A stretch of DNA of 52,608 bases. It comes from Sphingomonadales bacterium (GTDB lineage Bacteria > Pseudomonadota > Alphaproteobacteria > Sphingomonadales > Sphingomonadaceae). Positions 8,567 to 17,327 of the stretch are shown here, piece after piece. Positions within the stretch are counted from its first letter, which is position 1. Each line of letters begins with the position of its first letter. The notes under the pieces are model-generated. The model searched no databases. It had not been told where the DNA came from and saw nothing but the letters and a program-made list of their open reading frames with translations. The stretch is taken from the NCBI GenBank assembly GCA_013204445.1, contig JABMNS010000039.1, positions 1 to 52,608 on the forward strand, written 5' to 3'. The translations under genes were made by a program, and so were the position numbers.

Positions 8567-9319
8567 CTAGACTGCCGTCGCGCCACCATCGATCACCATT
8601 GGATGACCGGTTACAAAACTGGCCTGATCTGAACAGAGCCAGACAATCGCACTGGCGATTTCCTCGGGCTGGCCCAGACGCTTCATCGGCGTCATGGATT
8701 CCATTGTCTTTTTGATCTCGGGGTTTTGGGAAATTACGTCAGTCATCGGCGTTTGGATCACGCCCGGACAGACGCAGTTGACGCGAATACCAGCTTCTGC
8801 CCAGCGCAGCGCCCCATGGCGGGTCAATCCGACAACACCATGTTTGCCTGCAGTATAGGCGGCCTGCATCGGGTTGCCGACCAGGCCGTTGATCGATGAT
8901 GTATTGACTATCGCACCGCCGCCATTGGCCAGCATCGCTTCGGCTTCCGCTTTCATGCACAGCATTACCCCCGTCAGATTGACACTGAGGCTTTGCTCCC
9001 AGACATCCAGATCATATTCATCTTTCTGGATATTGTTGATACCGGCATTGTTGCAGGCATAATCCAGCCGACCATATTCTGAAACAGCCCTGTTGATCAG
9101 TGCCTTTACATCGGCCTCGTCCGCGACATTGCATCGTTGAAAAATGGACTTTCCGCCCCGGTCGGTGATCAGCCGGACAGTCTCTTCGCCCTTGTCTTCC
9201 TGTACGTCGGAAACGACAACGGATGCGCCTGATGCCGCAAATGCCAATGCCGTTGCACGGCCAATACCGCCACTCGCACCCGTTACGATCGCTACTTTCC
9301 CGTCCATTTCATAGTTCAT
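8567..9319 (-). CDS. SDR-family oxidoreductase (classical)
   Basis: A 250-residue NAD(P)-dependent dehydrogenase. The cofactor motif TGASGGIG lies at residues 14-21. VVVSDVQ ends in an acidic residue after beta-2, favouring NAD(H). The NNAG motif reads CNNAG, the catalytic serine is in NTSSINGL, and YTAGK gives Tyr and Lys. It is full length and ends in VIDGGATAV. It is last in the four-gene operon with BVMO and esterase, 56 bases after the esterase start, so it probably oxidises an alcohol made or freed in that pathway. Substrate unknown. Confidence 0.92.
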   Translation of the reverse strand: MNYEMDGKVAIVTGASGGIGRATALAFAASGASVVVSDVQEDKGEETVRLITDRGGKSIFQRCNVADEADVKALINRAVSEYGRLDYACNNAGINNIQKDEYDLDVWEQSLSVNLTGVMLCMKAEAEAMLANGGGAIVNTSSINGLVGNPMQAAYTAGKHGVVGLTRHGALRWAEAGIRVNCVCPGVIQTPMTDVISQNPEIKKTMESMTPMKRLGQPEEIASAIVWLCSDQASFVTGHPMVIDGGATAV

Positions 9320-9375
9320 AATTTTTCTCTCCGGTTTTCTATTTTGCTTAGGTTCCTGTTGTTTATTGGTTGGCC

Positions 9376-10287
9376 TTAATCGGCGAACGCGGCGCGTAGC
9401 GCGGCAGTTGCAGTTGAAATCGCCTCATCGGCCAGCGGCACCATGCCGAAGAGACTTGCAAACCCGTGGATTGCGCCGGGATACTCATGGAGTGCGACGG
9501 GCACGCCGGCGGCCTGCAACGCAGCAGCATAAGCGACCCCTTCATCGTGAAGCGGATCGTTGCCAGCGACGATGATCGTCGCCGGTGCCGTGCCAGCTAC
9601 GATTGACGCCACAGCCGGAGAGACGCGCGGATCAGAGCGCATGTCGCCCGCCGCATATTGATCCCAATACCACCGCATCTGAGCGGCAGACAGGAACCCC
9701 GGATGATCCTCTACAAAGGATGGCGTTGCACAGCTTCCGTCGAGCGCGGGATAGAAGAGCAGTTGATGAACGATCGCCGGATCGCCCACCACAGCCTGTG
9801 CCAATGCTGCGGCCAGATTGCCACCGGCACTGTCGCCTGAGAGCGCGACGCGGCTCGCGTCGATATCGAGCTCGCCGTGATGATCCTTCAACCAGCGGAG
9901 CGACGATAGGGCGTCTTCCCACGCCGCCGGAAACGGATGTTCGGGCGCCAGCCGGTAGGCGACCGAAACCACCGCACACCGCGCCTGCACCGCCAGGATC
10001 GCGGCCAGCCGGTCATGGGTGTCGAGCGTGCCGTGAACCCATCCCCCGCCATGGAAGAACAGCACTACCGGCAGTATCTCACCGAGCGTCGGGTGGTATA
10101 GCTGCCCCGCTAGCGCAGGGCCGCCCGTCTCAATAGTTATTTCGCGCCGCTCTGCGATTTCAACCGGTGGGGCCGGAATCGGGGCGTCCAGCATCGCCCG
10201 TAGCGATGCTGCATCGAGCGGGTCCGGCAGTTGAAAGCCGCTTCCTGCCATCGCGTCCAGCATGGCTTGGATATGAGGATCGATCAT
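9376..10287 (-). CDS. Alpha/beta hydrolase, hormone-sensitive-lipase-type esterase
   Basis: A 303-residue carboxylesterase. HGGGWVHG provides the oxyanion hole, GDSAGGN holds the nucleophile serine, NDPLHDEG supplies the aspartate and AIHGF the histidine, all in the order of the HSL (bacterial type IV) family. No signal peptide is seen, so it is cytoplasmic. It lies 40 bases downstream of a Baeyer-Villiger monooxygenase in the same operon, so its likely job is to hydrolyse the ester or lactone that enzyme makes. That pairing is known from cyclic-ketone degradation; here it is inferred. Confidence 0.93.
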   Translation of the reverse strand: MIDPHIQAMLDAMAGSGFQLPDPLDAASLRAMLDAPIPAPPVEIAERREITIETGGPALAGQLYHPTLGEILPVVLFFHGGGWVHGTLDTHDRLAAILAVQARCAVVSVAYRLAPEHPFPAAWEDALSSLRWLKDHHGELDIDASRVALSGDSAGGNLAAALAQAVVGDPAIVHQLLFYPALDGSCATPSFVEDHPGFLSAAQMRWYWDQYAAGDMRSDPRVSPAVASIVAGTAPATIIVAGNDPLHDEGVAYAAALQAAGVPVALHEYPGAIHGFASLFGMVPLADEAISTATAALRAAFAD

Positions 10288-10327
10288 GAGGTGGGGTGCT
10301 CCAATATCGAGGTAGATGCCAAGATGG

Positions 10328-11929
10328 TCAGCTTCTCAAAAAACCTTCGTAATCGTTGCGTACAGCAGTTTCGCTGAGGTCGCGATATCTCGGAAAACCG
10401 CCGACATAGATCATGAATCCACCTTTCTTCCCGGCGATATTCTTCCCGTTATACCAGCTATCAGCGAGGTGATGGACGGTTTGGGACGCGGCGCCGTTGA
10501 CTTCTGCTGCCCAATTTTGTTCCGCCTCCTCCGTCGTGTCGATCCGCAAAAAACCGTCCTGTTCCAGATCATCGATAACACCCGCAACAAAATCAACCTG
10601 CCACTCGCCCGCTGTGATCATCTGCGAAAGCGCGCCAGGTGAAAGTGGGCCGTGGATCATGAAAAGATTTGGGAATCCCGCGACCATGAAACCGAAAGTG
10701 CAGGTGGGCCCTTCCCGCCATTTGTCCTTAAGCTTCAGCCCATCCACGCCCTCGATATCGATACGTGAAAGCGCGCCTGTGACCGCATCGAAACCTGTCG
10801 CCGTGACGATCACGTCCAGATCATAAACTGACTCGGTCGTTTTAAGACCGGTTTCGGTAAACTCGGTGATGGGGGCGCTCTTCACATCCACCAGAGATAC
10901 ATTATCGCGATTATACATATCGAAATAGCCATTATCGATGCACAGTCTCTTGGCGCCTATCGGATAGCTTTTCGGACAAAGCTTTTCGGCCGTTTCCGGA
11001 TCCTTGACGATATCGCGTATCTTGTTCCTGACAAATTCGCAGACCACCTCGTTGGCTTCCCGATCTGTCATCACGTCGGTAAAGGCAACCATCATCTGAA
11101 ACGCGCTCTTGGAAGCCCAACCTTCTTCAAGGATTTTATTCTGTTCTTCGGGCGTACATTCATGAGCAGATTTGGTGGGATATTCAATCAAGGACACGCC
11201 GTAAGTGTCGAGCATTTGAGCGCGGCGTTCACTATAATTCTCTTTCCAGGACCGCTCATGTTCCTCGTCCAGCGGCCGGTTGCCGGAGGGCATGCTGAAC
11301 GCAGGTGTGCGTTGAAAGACCGTGAGATGCTTGCTGCATTCGGCCAGGATCGGCGCCGCCTGAATGGCGGTCGAGCCGGTGCCGATGATACCGACGCGCT
11401 TGTCTTTCAAATCTAGCGGTTCGCCTGGCCATTGCGTCGTATGGTAAATCTCGCCCCGATATTTTTCGCGGCCCGGCCAATCCGGCATGTTCGGCGCCGA
11501 AAGGGCTCCCGTCGCGGCTATCACATATTTGCAGATGACATGATCACCGTTTGCAGATTGCACGTGCCAGCGGTTGGCGTCTTTGTCGAAACGGAGAGAC
11601 TTTACCGGATTAGACAGACGAATGTCTTTGCGCAGTCCGAAACGGTCCGCGACGTGATTCGCATATCGCTCCAGATCAGGCTGCGCGGAAAAATATTCCG
11701 GCCACTTCCACTCCTGCTGAAGATCCTCGTCAAAGCTGTATGAATATTCGACGCTCTCGATGTCGACGCGCGCACCGGGATAGCGGTTCCAGAACCAGGT
11801 GCCGCCGACGCCCTCGCCTGCCTCAAAGCACACAATATCATATTTGTCGCGAAGCTTGTGAACTGCGTAGAGTCCAGAAAAACCGGCTCCAATGATGACA
11901 ATATCGATGTTTTCCGGAGGCTTTGCCAT
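10328..11929 (-). CDS. Baeyer-Villiger-type flavin monooxygenase
   Basis: A 533-residue FAD- and NADPH-dependent monooxygenase. Visible features are the FAD motif GAGFSGLY, the BVMO region GGTWFWNRYPGARVD, a variant of the BVMO fingerprint (YRGEIYHTTQW, with Tyr for the usual first Phe), and the NADPH motif GTGSTAIQ. BVMOs insert oxygen next to a ketone to form an ester or lactone. Length and motifs fit cyclohexanone/steroid-type BVMOs; substrate not shown. I start it at ATG 11929 because GGAGAG lies just upstream. An ATG at 11941 is possible but would lie inside the upstream SDR gene. The SDR stop ends at 11931, so the genes are tightly coupled. Confidence 0.94.
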   Translation of the reverse strand: MAKPPENIDIVIIGAGFSGLYAVHKLRDKYDIVCFEAGEGVGGTWFWNRYPGARVDIESVEYSYSFDEDLQQEWKWPEYFSAQPDLERYANHVADRFGLRKDIRLSNPVKSLRFDKDANRWHVQSANGDHVICKYVIAATGALSAPNMPDWPGREKYRGEIYHTTQWPGEPLDLKDKRVGIIGTGSTAIQAAPILAECSKHLTVFQRTPAFSMPSGNRPLDEEHERSWKENYSERRAQMLDTYGVSLIEYPTKSAHECTPEEQNKILEEGWASKSAFQMMVAFTDVMTDREANEVVCEFVRNKIRDIVKDPETAEKLCPKSYPIGAKRLCIDNGYFDMYNRDNVSLVDVKSAPITEFTETGLKTTESVYDLDVIVTATGFDAVTGALSRIDIEGVDGLKLKDKWREGPTCTFGFMVAGFPNLFMIHGPLSPGALSQMITAGEWQVDFVAGVIDDLEQDGFLRIDTTEEAEQNWAAEVNGAASQTVHHLADSWYNGKNIAGKKGGFMIYVGGFPRYRDLSETAVRNDYEGFLRS

Positions 11930-11930
11930 T

Positions 11931-12734
11931 TTACTCTCCATCGCCGCTTGTGAAGTCGAAACTTGTGGGTGGCCTTCGTTCCAGAATCATATCCGTCCTG
12001 TCCTGAAGCGCCGAATCGAGTATTTCCGGCTGCGGGACAATCCAATATTCGCCGCGTTCAATGGACCCGAAAACCAGCGGAGCGAACTCATCGGGCGTCA
12101 TGCCGTGCTCGTCATTCATGCCGCGCATCACGGTCATAAATTCAACGGTTTCCGTTGGCGCGTGTTCATCCATAATCGCGCTCTTCACCGGGCCGGGTGC
12201 GAGCAGAGAAACCTGAACTTTGCTCCCCAGCGCTGTCAGCTCGCCTGCCATTGCTTCCGTAATGGCGACAATCGCAAATTTGGTCGCTGAATAAGGCGCC
12301 ATGTACGGCGACGTCAGAAATCCTCCTACAGAGGATGTGTTGATAATTCGCGCCCGACGATCCGCAGCAATCAGGCGCGGGACAAAAGAACGCATGACAT
12401 TGACAACGCCGCCGATATTGATGTCGACCGACCGTTGCCAGGTTGCCGCGTCAATTTCCCAGCTCAGGCCGCTGGAAAGAACGCCGGCATTGTTGAACAA
12501 AATATCGACTTCTCCGAAGCGATCATAGGCGGCCTCGGCGAGAGATTGAACAGCCGCTTCGTCGCGGACGTCGGTGGGAACGGCGATGACTTCGGTTGAG
12601 AGGCTATCCGCCACCACTTTCAACGCGATCTCATCCCAATCCGCCAGCACCAGTTTCATACCAAGCGATGCAGCATGGCGGGCCAAACCCGCTCCAATGC
12701 CGCTTGCCGCGCCCGTGATCACCACAACAGTCAT
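11931..12734 (-). CDS. SDR-family oxidoreductase, first gene of BVMO operon
   Basis: A 267-residue short-chain dehydrogenase. TGAASGIG binds the cofactor, the acidic D after LVLA favours NAD, NNAG is intact, the catalytic serine is in NTSSVGGFL, and YSATK supplies Tyr and Lys. It heads the operon that continues to the BVMO, esterase and a second SDR. A simple reading is alcohol to ketone (this enzyme), ketone to ester (BVMO), ester hydrolysis, then oxidation of the freed alcohol (SDR at 8567). The C-terminal region (GMTPDEFAPLVFGSI) is longer than in the minimal family. Confidence 0.9.
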   Translation of the reverse strand: MTVVVITGAASGIGAGLARHAASLGMKLVLADWDEIALKVVADSLSTEVIAVPTDVRDEAAVQSLAEAAYDRFGEVDILFNNAGVLSSGLSWEIDAATWQRSVDINIGGVVNVMRSFVPRLIAADRRARIINTSSVGGFLTSPYMAPYSATKFAIVAITEAMAGELTALGSKVQVSLLAPGPVKSAIMDEHAPTETVEFMTVMRGMNDEHGMTPDEFAPLVFGSIERGEYWIVPQPEILDSALQDRTDMILERRPPTSFDFTSGDGE

Positions 12735-12816
12735 ATTTGACGCAACAAGAAATAGGTCATAATCATAATTTCCATTTCACTATTTAACGCATTTATAGTT
12801 TTAAATGCCATTTAAT

Positions 12817-12830
12817 CATTCGAATGCGTA
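12817..12830. promoter_or_regulatory. TGCGTA-type site upstream of the BVMO operon
   Basis: CATTCGAATGCGTA lies 83 bases upstream of the SDR start at 12734. It shares AATGCGTA with the perfect dyad at 39394-39407. A second half-site, AACGCATTT, sits at 12786-12794. It may be an operator for a regulator shared with several other promoters in the window. Confidence 0.4.
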
Positions 12831-12899
12831 ATACTCAAGCTAATATATTACGAATAATCCTACTGCAGGAAGAGCCGTGCTGCACATTCAGATTTCGCT

Positions 12900-13706
12900 C
12901 TACTTGACGGAAGGCGCCCCATCCCAAGCTCCGCCCTCGCCCAGCACCTTCGGATCGAGACGGATTTCGCGGCGCGCCATTGCTTCCCAGAGGAACGGGA
13001 AACCTAAGTCGTCCGACATCTGCGCCACGCGCAAGCTTTCCGGATCGGTGATCGGCTGTCCTTCGCCCAGCGTTTCGACCTGCCACGCCAGCCGGCAGCG
13101 ATGCTCCAGAGTGATCGCGCGCAAATGTGCCTGGCGGATATCTTTGGCGACGACGAAAACACCGTGATTTTTCAGGATGGCCCATTTTGCATCGCCCAGT
13201 GCTTCGGCAGCGGCCTCAGCCTCGGAAGCCCCGTCGACCGTCCCGGCATATTCGTCATAGAAAACCGGATCGCCCTCGACCTGACCCGATGTCTGGTCAT
13301 AAATCGCCGGCACGCGCCCTGAAGCCGACCACACCAACCCCCAGCGCGAATGATTGTGGATCACGACCTTCAGATTGTGGCGGCGCTTGTGCACCTCGAG
13401 ATGCAATCCGATCGCAGGGGTGACGTTCCATTCACCCTCGATTACCGCTCCGCCACCATCCACGCGGATGACGTCGGCGGCGGTCACTTCGTCCCACGCA
13501 AGCTCCCATGGATTGACCAGAAAGGTACCATCCGGCTGAGCGAGGGTGATATGTCCGGCGATATGATCGTCATATCCCTCGCGGTGAAGCGTTCGACACA
13601 GCAGCGCCAGTTCCTGACGCGGTGTGAGTTCTGGAACAAGCGGATAGCGGCCTGGCCGCGGGGCCAGCTTTTCGAGCATGGGGTTGCTTCTTTTTGGCGC
13701 TTTCAT
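12900..13706 (-). CDS. Class II aldolase/adducin-family protein
   Basis: A 268-residue zinc-dependent aldolase-fold protein (fuculose-phosphate aldolase / ribulose-5-phosphate 4-epimerase superfamily). The zinc ligands appear as VIHNHSRWG (HxH) and, later, a histidine in ITLEHRCRL. ILKNHGVFVV matches the conserved LxxHG region. These enzymes do retro-aldol cleavage, epimerisation or decarboxylation. The start at 13706 has AAGGAA upstream; a frame to 13802 runs into the COQ4-like gene and is rejected. It is third in an operon with an AtuA-like protein and COQ4-like copy B, 17 bases after the latter. A retro-aldol step on a hydroxy-oxo product is a reasonable guess. Confidence 0.88.
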   Translation of the reverse strand: MKAPKRSNPMLEKLAPRPGRYPLVPELTPRQELALLCRTLHREGYDDHIAGHITLAQPDGTFLVNPWELAWDEVTAADVIRVDGGGAVIEGEWNVTPAIGLHLEVHKRRHNLKVVIHNHSRWGLVWSASGRVPAIYDQTSGQVEGDPVFYDEYAGTVDGASEAEAAAEALGDAKWAILKNHGVFVVAKDIRQAHLRAITLEHRCRLAWQVETLGEGQPITDPESLRVAQMSDDLGFPFLWEAMARREIRLDPKVLGEGGAWDGAPSVK

Positions 13707-13722
13707 CTTGAGGTTCCTTATA

Positions 13723-14529
13723 TCAGTTCCACTGGGCCGAGGCCGCGGCAGTATCCACCATTTTGACGCCTTTAATCCCGAGCGTCTCGCGGGCATCATC
13801 AAGTGTCATCGCGAAGACATCCTCGAAACGCATCATATAGAGTGGCGCCGATTCCCGGCCGACTTTCGCGCCGCGCTCCATCGCATTCTGCGTAATCAGC
13901 CAGGTTTGCGGATAATGTAACACCGCCCGCGTGATGATGCGGGTCGAACCAAAGATCGAGAAAGCGGACAATTCACCTGCCAGTTCCGGGCTCATATGGA
14001 CAAACAAATTGGTGAGGCGCATATAATAGGGCACCAGCTCACCGATAAAATCGAAACCACCGCCTCCGAGAATATGCTCCAGATCATGCGTTTGTCCGGC
14101 GCGCAGATTAAAATATTCGAAATCGTTCTTCGGAGTAAATGGCGGCACGATATTCACGTCGAGCGCATTGTTGCTCAGCTGAGTATAAAAAATCCCGCCG
14201 ACGGTTTCGGGGTTATATTTTTTGAGATCCTCAAGACCGAAAGTCGAGATGAAGCCTTCCTTGAACCACGCGTCAAGCTCGGGATTTTCCTCGCGCTCGG
14301 CGGCAATCAAGCCGTTAATGTGGTCGATATCCTGCACTTCGCGCAAAATCTGCACGAGCTGGATGGAATCCGATGGCGTCGGCACGTCCGGTCCGTTTCG
14401 CCGCAACAGATGCGTTGCTACCCAATCGCGCACGCGCGCATCGTTGAGATATTTGGACGAGCTGACAAGGACGCTGCTCTCGGTCGGAACCTTTTCGATT
14501 CCCTGCATGAGATAGGAATAGTCGGGCAT
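13723..14529 (-). CDS. COQ4-like protein, copy B
   Basis: A 268-residue COQ4-family protein with exact metal-site motif HDxxHx11E: HDLEHILGGGGFDFIGE. It aligns with copy A (4816-5640) from the first residues (MPDYSYLMQGIEKVP; then VLVSSSKYLND), so I start at ATG 14529, one base after the AtuA-like stop. ATG at 14541 would add four residues. It lies between AtuA-like and aldolase genes in one operon, away from ubiquinone genes. The pairing of COQ4-like proteins with degradative enzymes, twice in 10 kb, suggests a catabolic reaction, possibly at a carboxylated ring. This is inference from COQ4 chemistry and context. Confidence 0.85.
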   Translation of the reverse strand: MPDYSYLMQGIEKVPTESSVLVSSSKYLNDARVRDWVATHLLRRNGPDVPTPSDSIQLVQILREVQDIDHINGLIAAEREENPELDAWFKEGFISTFGLEDLKKYNPETVGGIFYTQLSNNALDVNIVPPFTPKNDFEYFNLRAGQTHDLEHILGGGGFDFIGELVPYYMRLTNLFVHMSPELAGELSAFSIFGSTRIITRAVLHYPQTWLITQNAMERGAKVGRESAPLYMMRFEDVFAMTLDDARETLGIKGVKMVDTAAASAQWN

Positions 14530-14530
14530 T

Positions 14531-16363
14531 TCATTCTTCATGAGATGGAGTGCTTTCGGCAAATTCCGCTGCCAGCGCCGACGGAACGGATATCGGGAAA
14601 CGCAACAGCATTTGTGCCATTCCCTTGGCGGCGGGATCGAGCTGGGTGCTGGCGTTAATCCCACCTTTGAGAGCGTCATGAACTACGAAATTGAGCGCGT
14701 GGAGGCCGGGAACATCATAGCCATCGACGAGCGGAGGCTTTCCGTCCGGCCCCAAATGGCGATACCATTCGGCCATTGCCCCGGGCGTCAGCGTAGCCTT
14801 CAGATAGGGTAGAAATTCAGGTTTCCGTGCAATGCCGGCAACGTTGAACAGATGGCCCTTGTCACCGCTGCGCGCCCACGCGAGCCGGACCAGATCAACC
14901 GGGACGTCGCCCTGCTGCGGAGGATTGGATGCCCCCACCACGATCGAGGACGCGGTGTCCAACGCCGGCACGCCTTCTGCCAACGGCAGATCATGCGTGA
15001 TCCCATCAATCGTCATCCTTGGCGTTATGCCCTGCTTGTCGAGCAGAAACAGGAACACGCCGGTCATGGGTATGACATGGGTTGCCAGATTGATCGAAGT
15101 GCCGACCGACATTCCCGAAATGCCCGCCCATTGCTCGCGCGCGAATATGCCAGCACCTTCCTGGTCGGGATGATCGACAATGAGTTTACTTATTATCTCG
15201 CGCGATCCGCCGGGATTGGCATGCGCGCCAAAACTGGCTTCGCTACCGATCAGCACATTTTCGGTTAGCGTGAAATCGGGAAGGTTCCGCGCGCGCAGCA
15301 ACGCCCGCCCGCGGGCAAACAAGGCGTCTGCCTGGCGCGCAGCCTTCTCGGCGGCGTCTTCGCCAATAATCGGCTGATAGGCGATCGTGCGCCAGCCACC
15401 ATCATAGGTGATGCACGCCTTGTAGGTTTCGGTCGGTGCCCGCCCTTTTGCACCGCTGACACGCACTCTGTTGTCCGCGATCTGCTCCAGTCGAACCTCG
15501 CTGAAATCGCAACGCACATCGGCGACGATATAGTCAGCCGGGTCGCTCACTTCGTACAGGATCTGTTCGGCGACTGTTCCGATCGATACCAGCCCGCCGG
15601 TTCCTTCCGGCTTGGTGATTATTATCGTGCCGTCGGCATGACATTCGCCGATCGGATATCCAATATTCGCCCAGTCGGGCACATCGCGCCAATCGGTGAA
15701 CGTCCCGCCGGTAACCTGCGCTCCGCATTCCAGCAAATGACCGGCCAGCGTTCCCGCCGCGAGCAAGTCCAGATCGTCGGTGCCCCAGCCGAATTCGTGG
15801 ATTAGCGGCCCCAGCACCACCGCGCTGTCGACGACGCGTCCGGTAATGACGATGTCCGCGCCTTTGGCCAGCGCAGCAGCGATCGGAAACGCGCCTAGAT
15901 AAGCGTTGGCGCTCACCACATTATCAGGAAACGGTGTACCGACGAACATATCACGATGTCCAGCCGAGCGCAGCTCCGTGAGGCGGTCGCGCAGATCGTC
16001 GCCCTCTACATAGGCCACGCTGAGCGATATCCCCTTGTCCCGGATCATCTGCTCGAGCGCGTTAGCCAACCCTGCCGGATTGACCCCACCAGCATTGGCG
16101 ACGACTTTCAATCCTTGCGCCGCGATATCATGAAGATACGGACCGACATGTATCGTCAGAAAGTCCGTGCCGAATCCGGCCGTCGGATCCGCTGCCTGCA
16201 TCCGACCAAATATACCCATCGATCCTTCGGCCAGATAATCGAAGATCAGATAATCCAGCCGCCCGCTCGCGAGCAATTGGGGGACGGATAGCGCGGTATC
16301 TGAGAAAGAAGCGGTCGCGCCCCCGATCCGTATCACCCTTTCATCGCCTGCGATTGCAGCCAT
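14531..16363 (-). CDS. AtuA-like protein (DUF1446, acyclic terpene utilization family)
   Basis: A 610-residue protein with the DUF1446 domain over about residues 8-450 (VIRIGGATASFSD, YLIFDYLAEGSMG, VVANAGGVNP, ADIVITGRVVDSAVVLGPL, ECGAQVTGGTF). A C-terminal AtuA-like ferredoxin-fold domain runs from about 480 (LVRLAWARSGDKGHLFNVA). AtuA is required for growth on citronellol/geraniol-type terpenes in Pseudomonas, but its reaction is not established. This gene leads an operon with COQ4-like and aldolase genes. It supports an isoprenoid or branched-chain acid substrate without proving it. Full length. Confidence 0.9.
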   Translation of the reverse strand: MAAIAGDERVIRIGGATASFSDTALSVPQLLASGRLDYLIFDYLAEGSMGIFGRMQAADPTAGFGTDFLTIHVGPYLHDIAAQGLKVVANAGGVNPAGLANALEQMIRDKGISLSVAYVEGDDLRDRLTELRSAGHRDMFVGTPFPDNVVSANAYLGAFPIAAALAKGADIVITGRVVDSAVVLGPLIHEFGWGTDDLDLLAAGTLAGHLLECGAQVTGGTFTDWRDVPDWANIGYPIGECHADGTIIITKPEGTGGLVSIGTVAEQILYEVSDPADYIVADVRCDFSEVRLEQIADNRVRVSGAKGRAPTETYKACITYDGGWRTIAYQPIIGEDAAEKAARQADALFARGRALLRARNLPDFTLTENVLIGSEASFGAHANPGGSREIISKLIVDHPDQEGAGIFAREQWAGISGMSVGTSINLATHVIPMTGVFLFLLDKQGITPRMTIDGITHDLPLAEGVPALDTASSIVVGASNPPQQGDVPVDLVRLAWARSGDKGHLFNVAGIARKPEFLPYLKATLTPGAMAEWYRHLGPDGKPPLVDGYDVPGLHALNFVVHDALKGGINASTQLDPAAKGMAQMLLRFPISVPSALAAEFAESTPSHEE

Positions 16364-16419
16364 GGCCTATCCTCTCTAACTCTTATTGGGCATGAATACT
16401 GTATATCCTTGCAGCAAAC

Positions 16420-16435
16420 TGTCACTTTAGTTACA
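16420..16435. promoter_or_regulatory. TGTNACT-N2-AGTNACA dyad, candidate Crp/Fnr operator
   Basis: TGTCACTTTAGTTACA is a perfect dyad of arms TGTNACT/AGTNACA in the 80-base gap between the divergent AtuA-like operon and Crp/Fnr gene. It ends 8 bases before the regulator's ATG, a position that would block its own transcription or translation. Crp/Fnr proteins bind such short palindromes, so autoregulation and control of the AtuA-like operon are plausible. Confidence 0.5.
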
Positions 16436-16443
16436 ATTCAGCG

Positions 16444-17133
16444 ATGAAAAGAAATGACCAGGATTTGGCGCTGCGGGTATTGAAGAGGGCTCTATGGCTG
16501 AAAGATTATTCACCCGATCTGGCTGAGAGTCTCGTGACGGAAGGGCGGTTGATGCGCCTGAATGTCGGCGAATGGGCACAGGCTGAAGGCGACGATCGTA
16601 ATGGCCTTTTCGTCGTGATCGATGGTTTGCTGCACTCCTATTACGCCGCGCTGGATGATCGAATGACAATGATCGGTTTTGCCGAACCCGGCTCGGTGCT
16701 CGGCCATGCGACACGCTATAGTGGCGGGCCGCGGCTGGTGACCGCTGTCTGTGCGGAGCCGAGCATATTGTTGGAAATTTCCGAAAGCGCGCTTGATCGA
16801 GTAGCGGAGAGGTCGCCCGAAATCTGGCGTGCAATTGCCGGTTTCGCTTATGCGGCGATGCGCAACACGTTACAAATGGCAGCAGACGTCATATCCCTTC
16901 GCCCCCGCGAACGCATCGCGGCGCGCCTTTTGGCCACCGCCAGGGGAGATCAAACAGACGAAGCTCCGGTCATCAAGATCAGTCAGGAATTGTTGGGCGA
17001 AATGATCGGCGTCACTCGCAAGACCGTGAATTTTCACTTGTCCGCGTTCGAACGGGGCGGGCTCATCCGCCTAGGTTACGGCCGGATCGAGCTTTGCGAC
17101 GTGAGTGGATTGCGGGAGATAGCGAACGGTTAG
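16444..17133 (+). CDS. Crp/Fnr-family transcriptional regulator
   Basis: A 229-residue DNA-binding protein. Residues about 25-115 form the cyclic-nucleotide-like beta barrel (MRLNVGEWAQAEGDDRNGLFVVIDG). A long dimer helix follows, then a winged HTH at the C-terminus (ISQELLGEMIGVTRKTVN, HLSAFERGGLIRLGYGRIEL). No N-terminal cysteine cluster is present, so it is not an oxygen-sensing FNR of the iron-sulfur kind. The ligand may be a pathway metabolite. It is divergent from the AtuA-like/COQ4-like/aldolase operon, its probable target. No clear ribosome-binding site precedes the ATG. Confidence 0.92.
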   Translation: MKRNDQDLALRVLKRALWLKDYSPDLAESLVTEGRLMRLNVGEWAQAEGDDRNGLFVVIDGLLHSYYAALDDRMTMIGFAEPGSVLGHATRYSGGPRLVTAVCAEPSILLEISESALDRVAERSPEIWRAIAGFAYAAMRNTLQMAADVISLRPRERIAARLLATARGDQTDEAPVIKISQELLGEMIGVTRKTVNFHLSAFERGGLIRLGYGRIELCDVSGLREIANG

Positions 17134-17327
17134 AAGGCATTGCAATGCCAGACTCAGCTTGGCGAGACCGATCGATCTACCTGATTCGATCTGAATCCAC
17201 CACCGGTCGGTGATACTTCCGGCAAACCGGAAAGACCTCTATTTGGTTTGCACCGTTTCAATGGCAATCAATGAAATTGGATGCGAAACCGGCACAGGAT
17301 TGAACCTCGGGCTGCTAACGGACCACC
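17134..17327. other. Gap between Crp/Fnr gene and Rieske operon end
   Basis: This short convergent gap has a 14-bp perfect palindrome GGCATTGCAATGCC at 17136-17149, right after the Crp/Fnr stop, and a small CACC/GGTG hairpin at 17201-17212. Neither has a T-run, so I do not call a terminator. No gene is supported. Confidence 0.5.

Noticed and set aside
17136-17149. Palindrome GGCATTGCAATGCC as a terminator
   Set aside because: There is no T-run, and the stem would have no loop; it may be a chance palindrome or a binding site.
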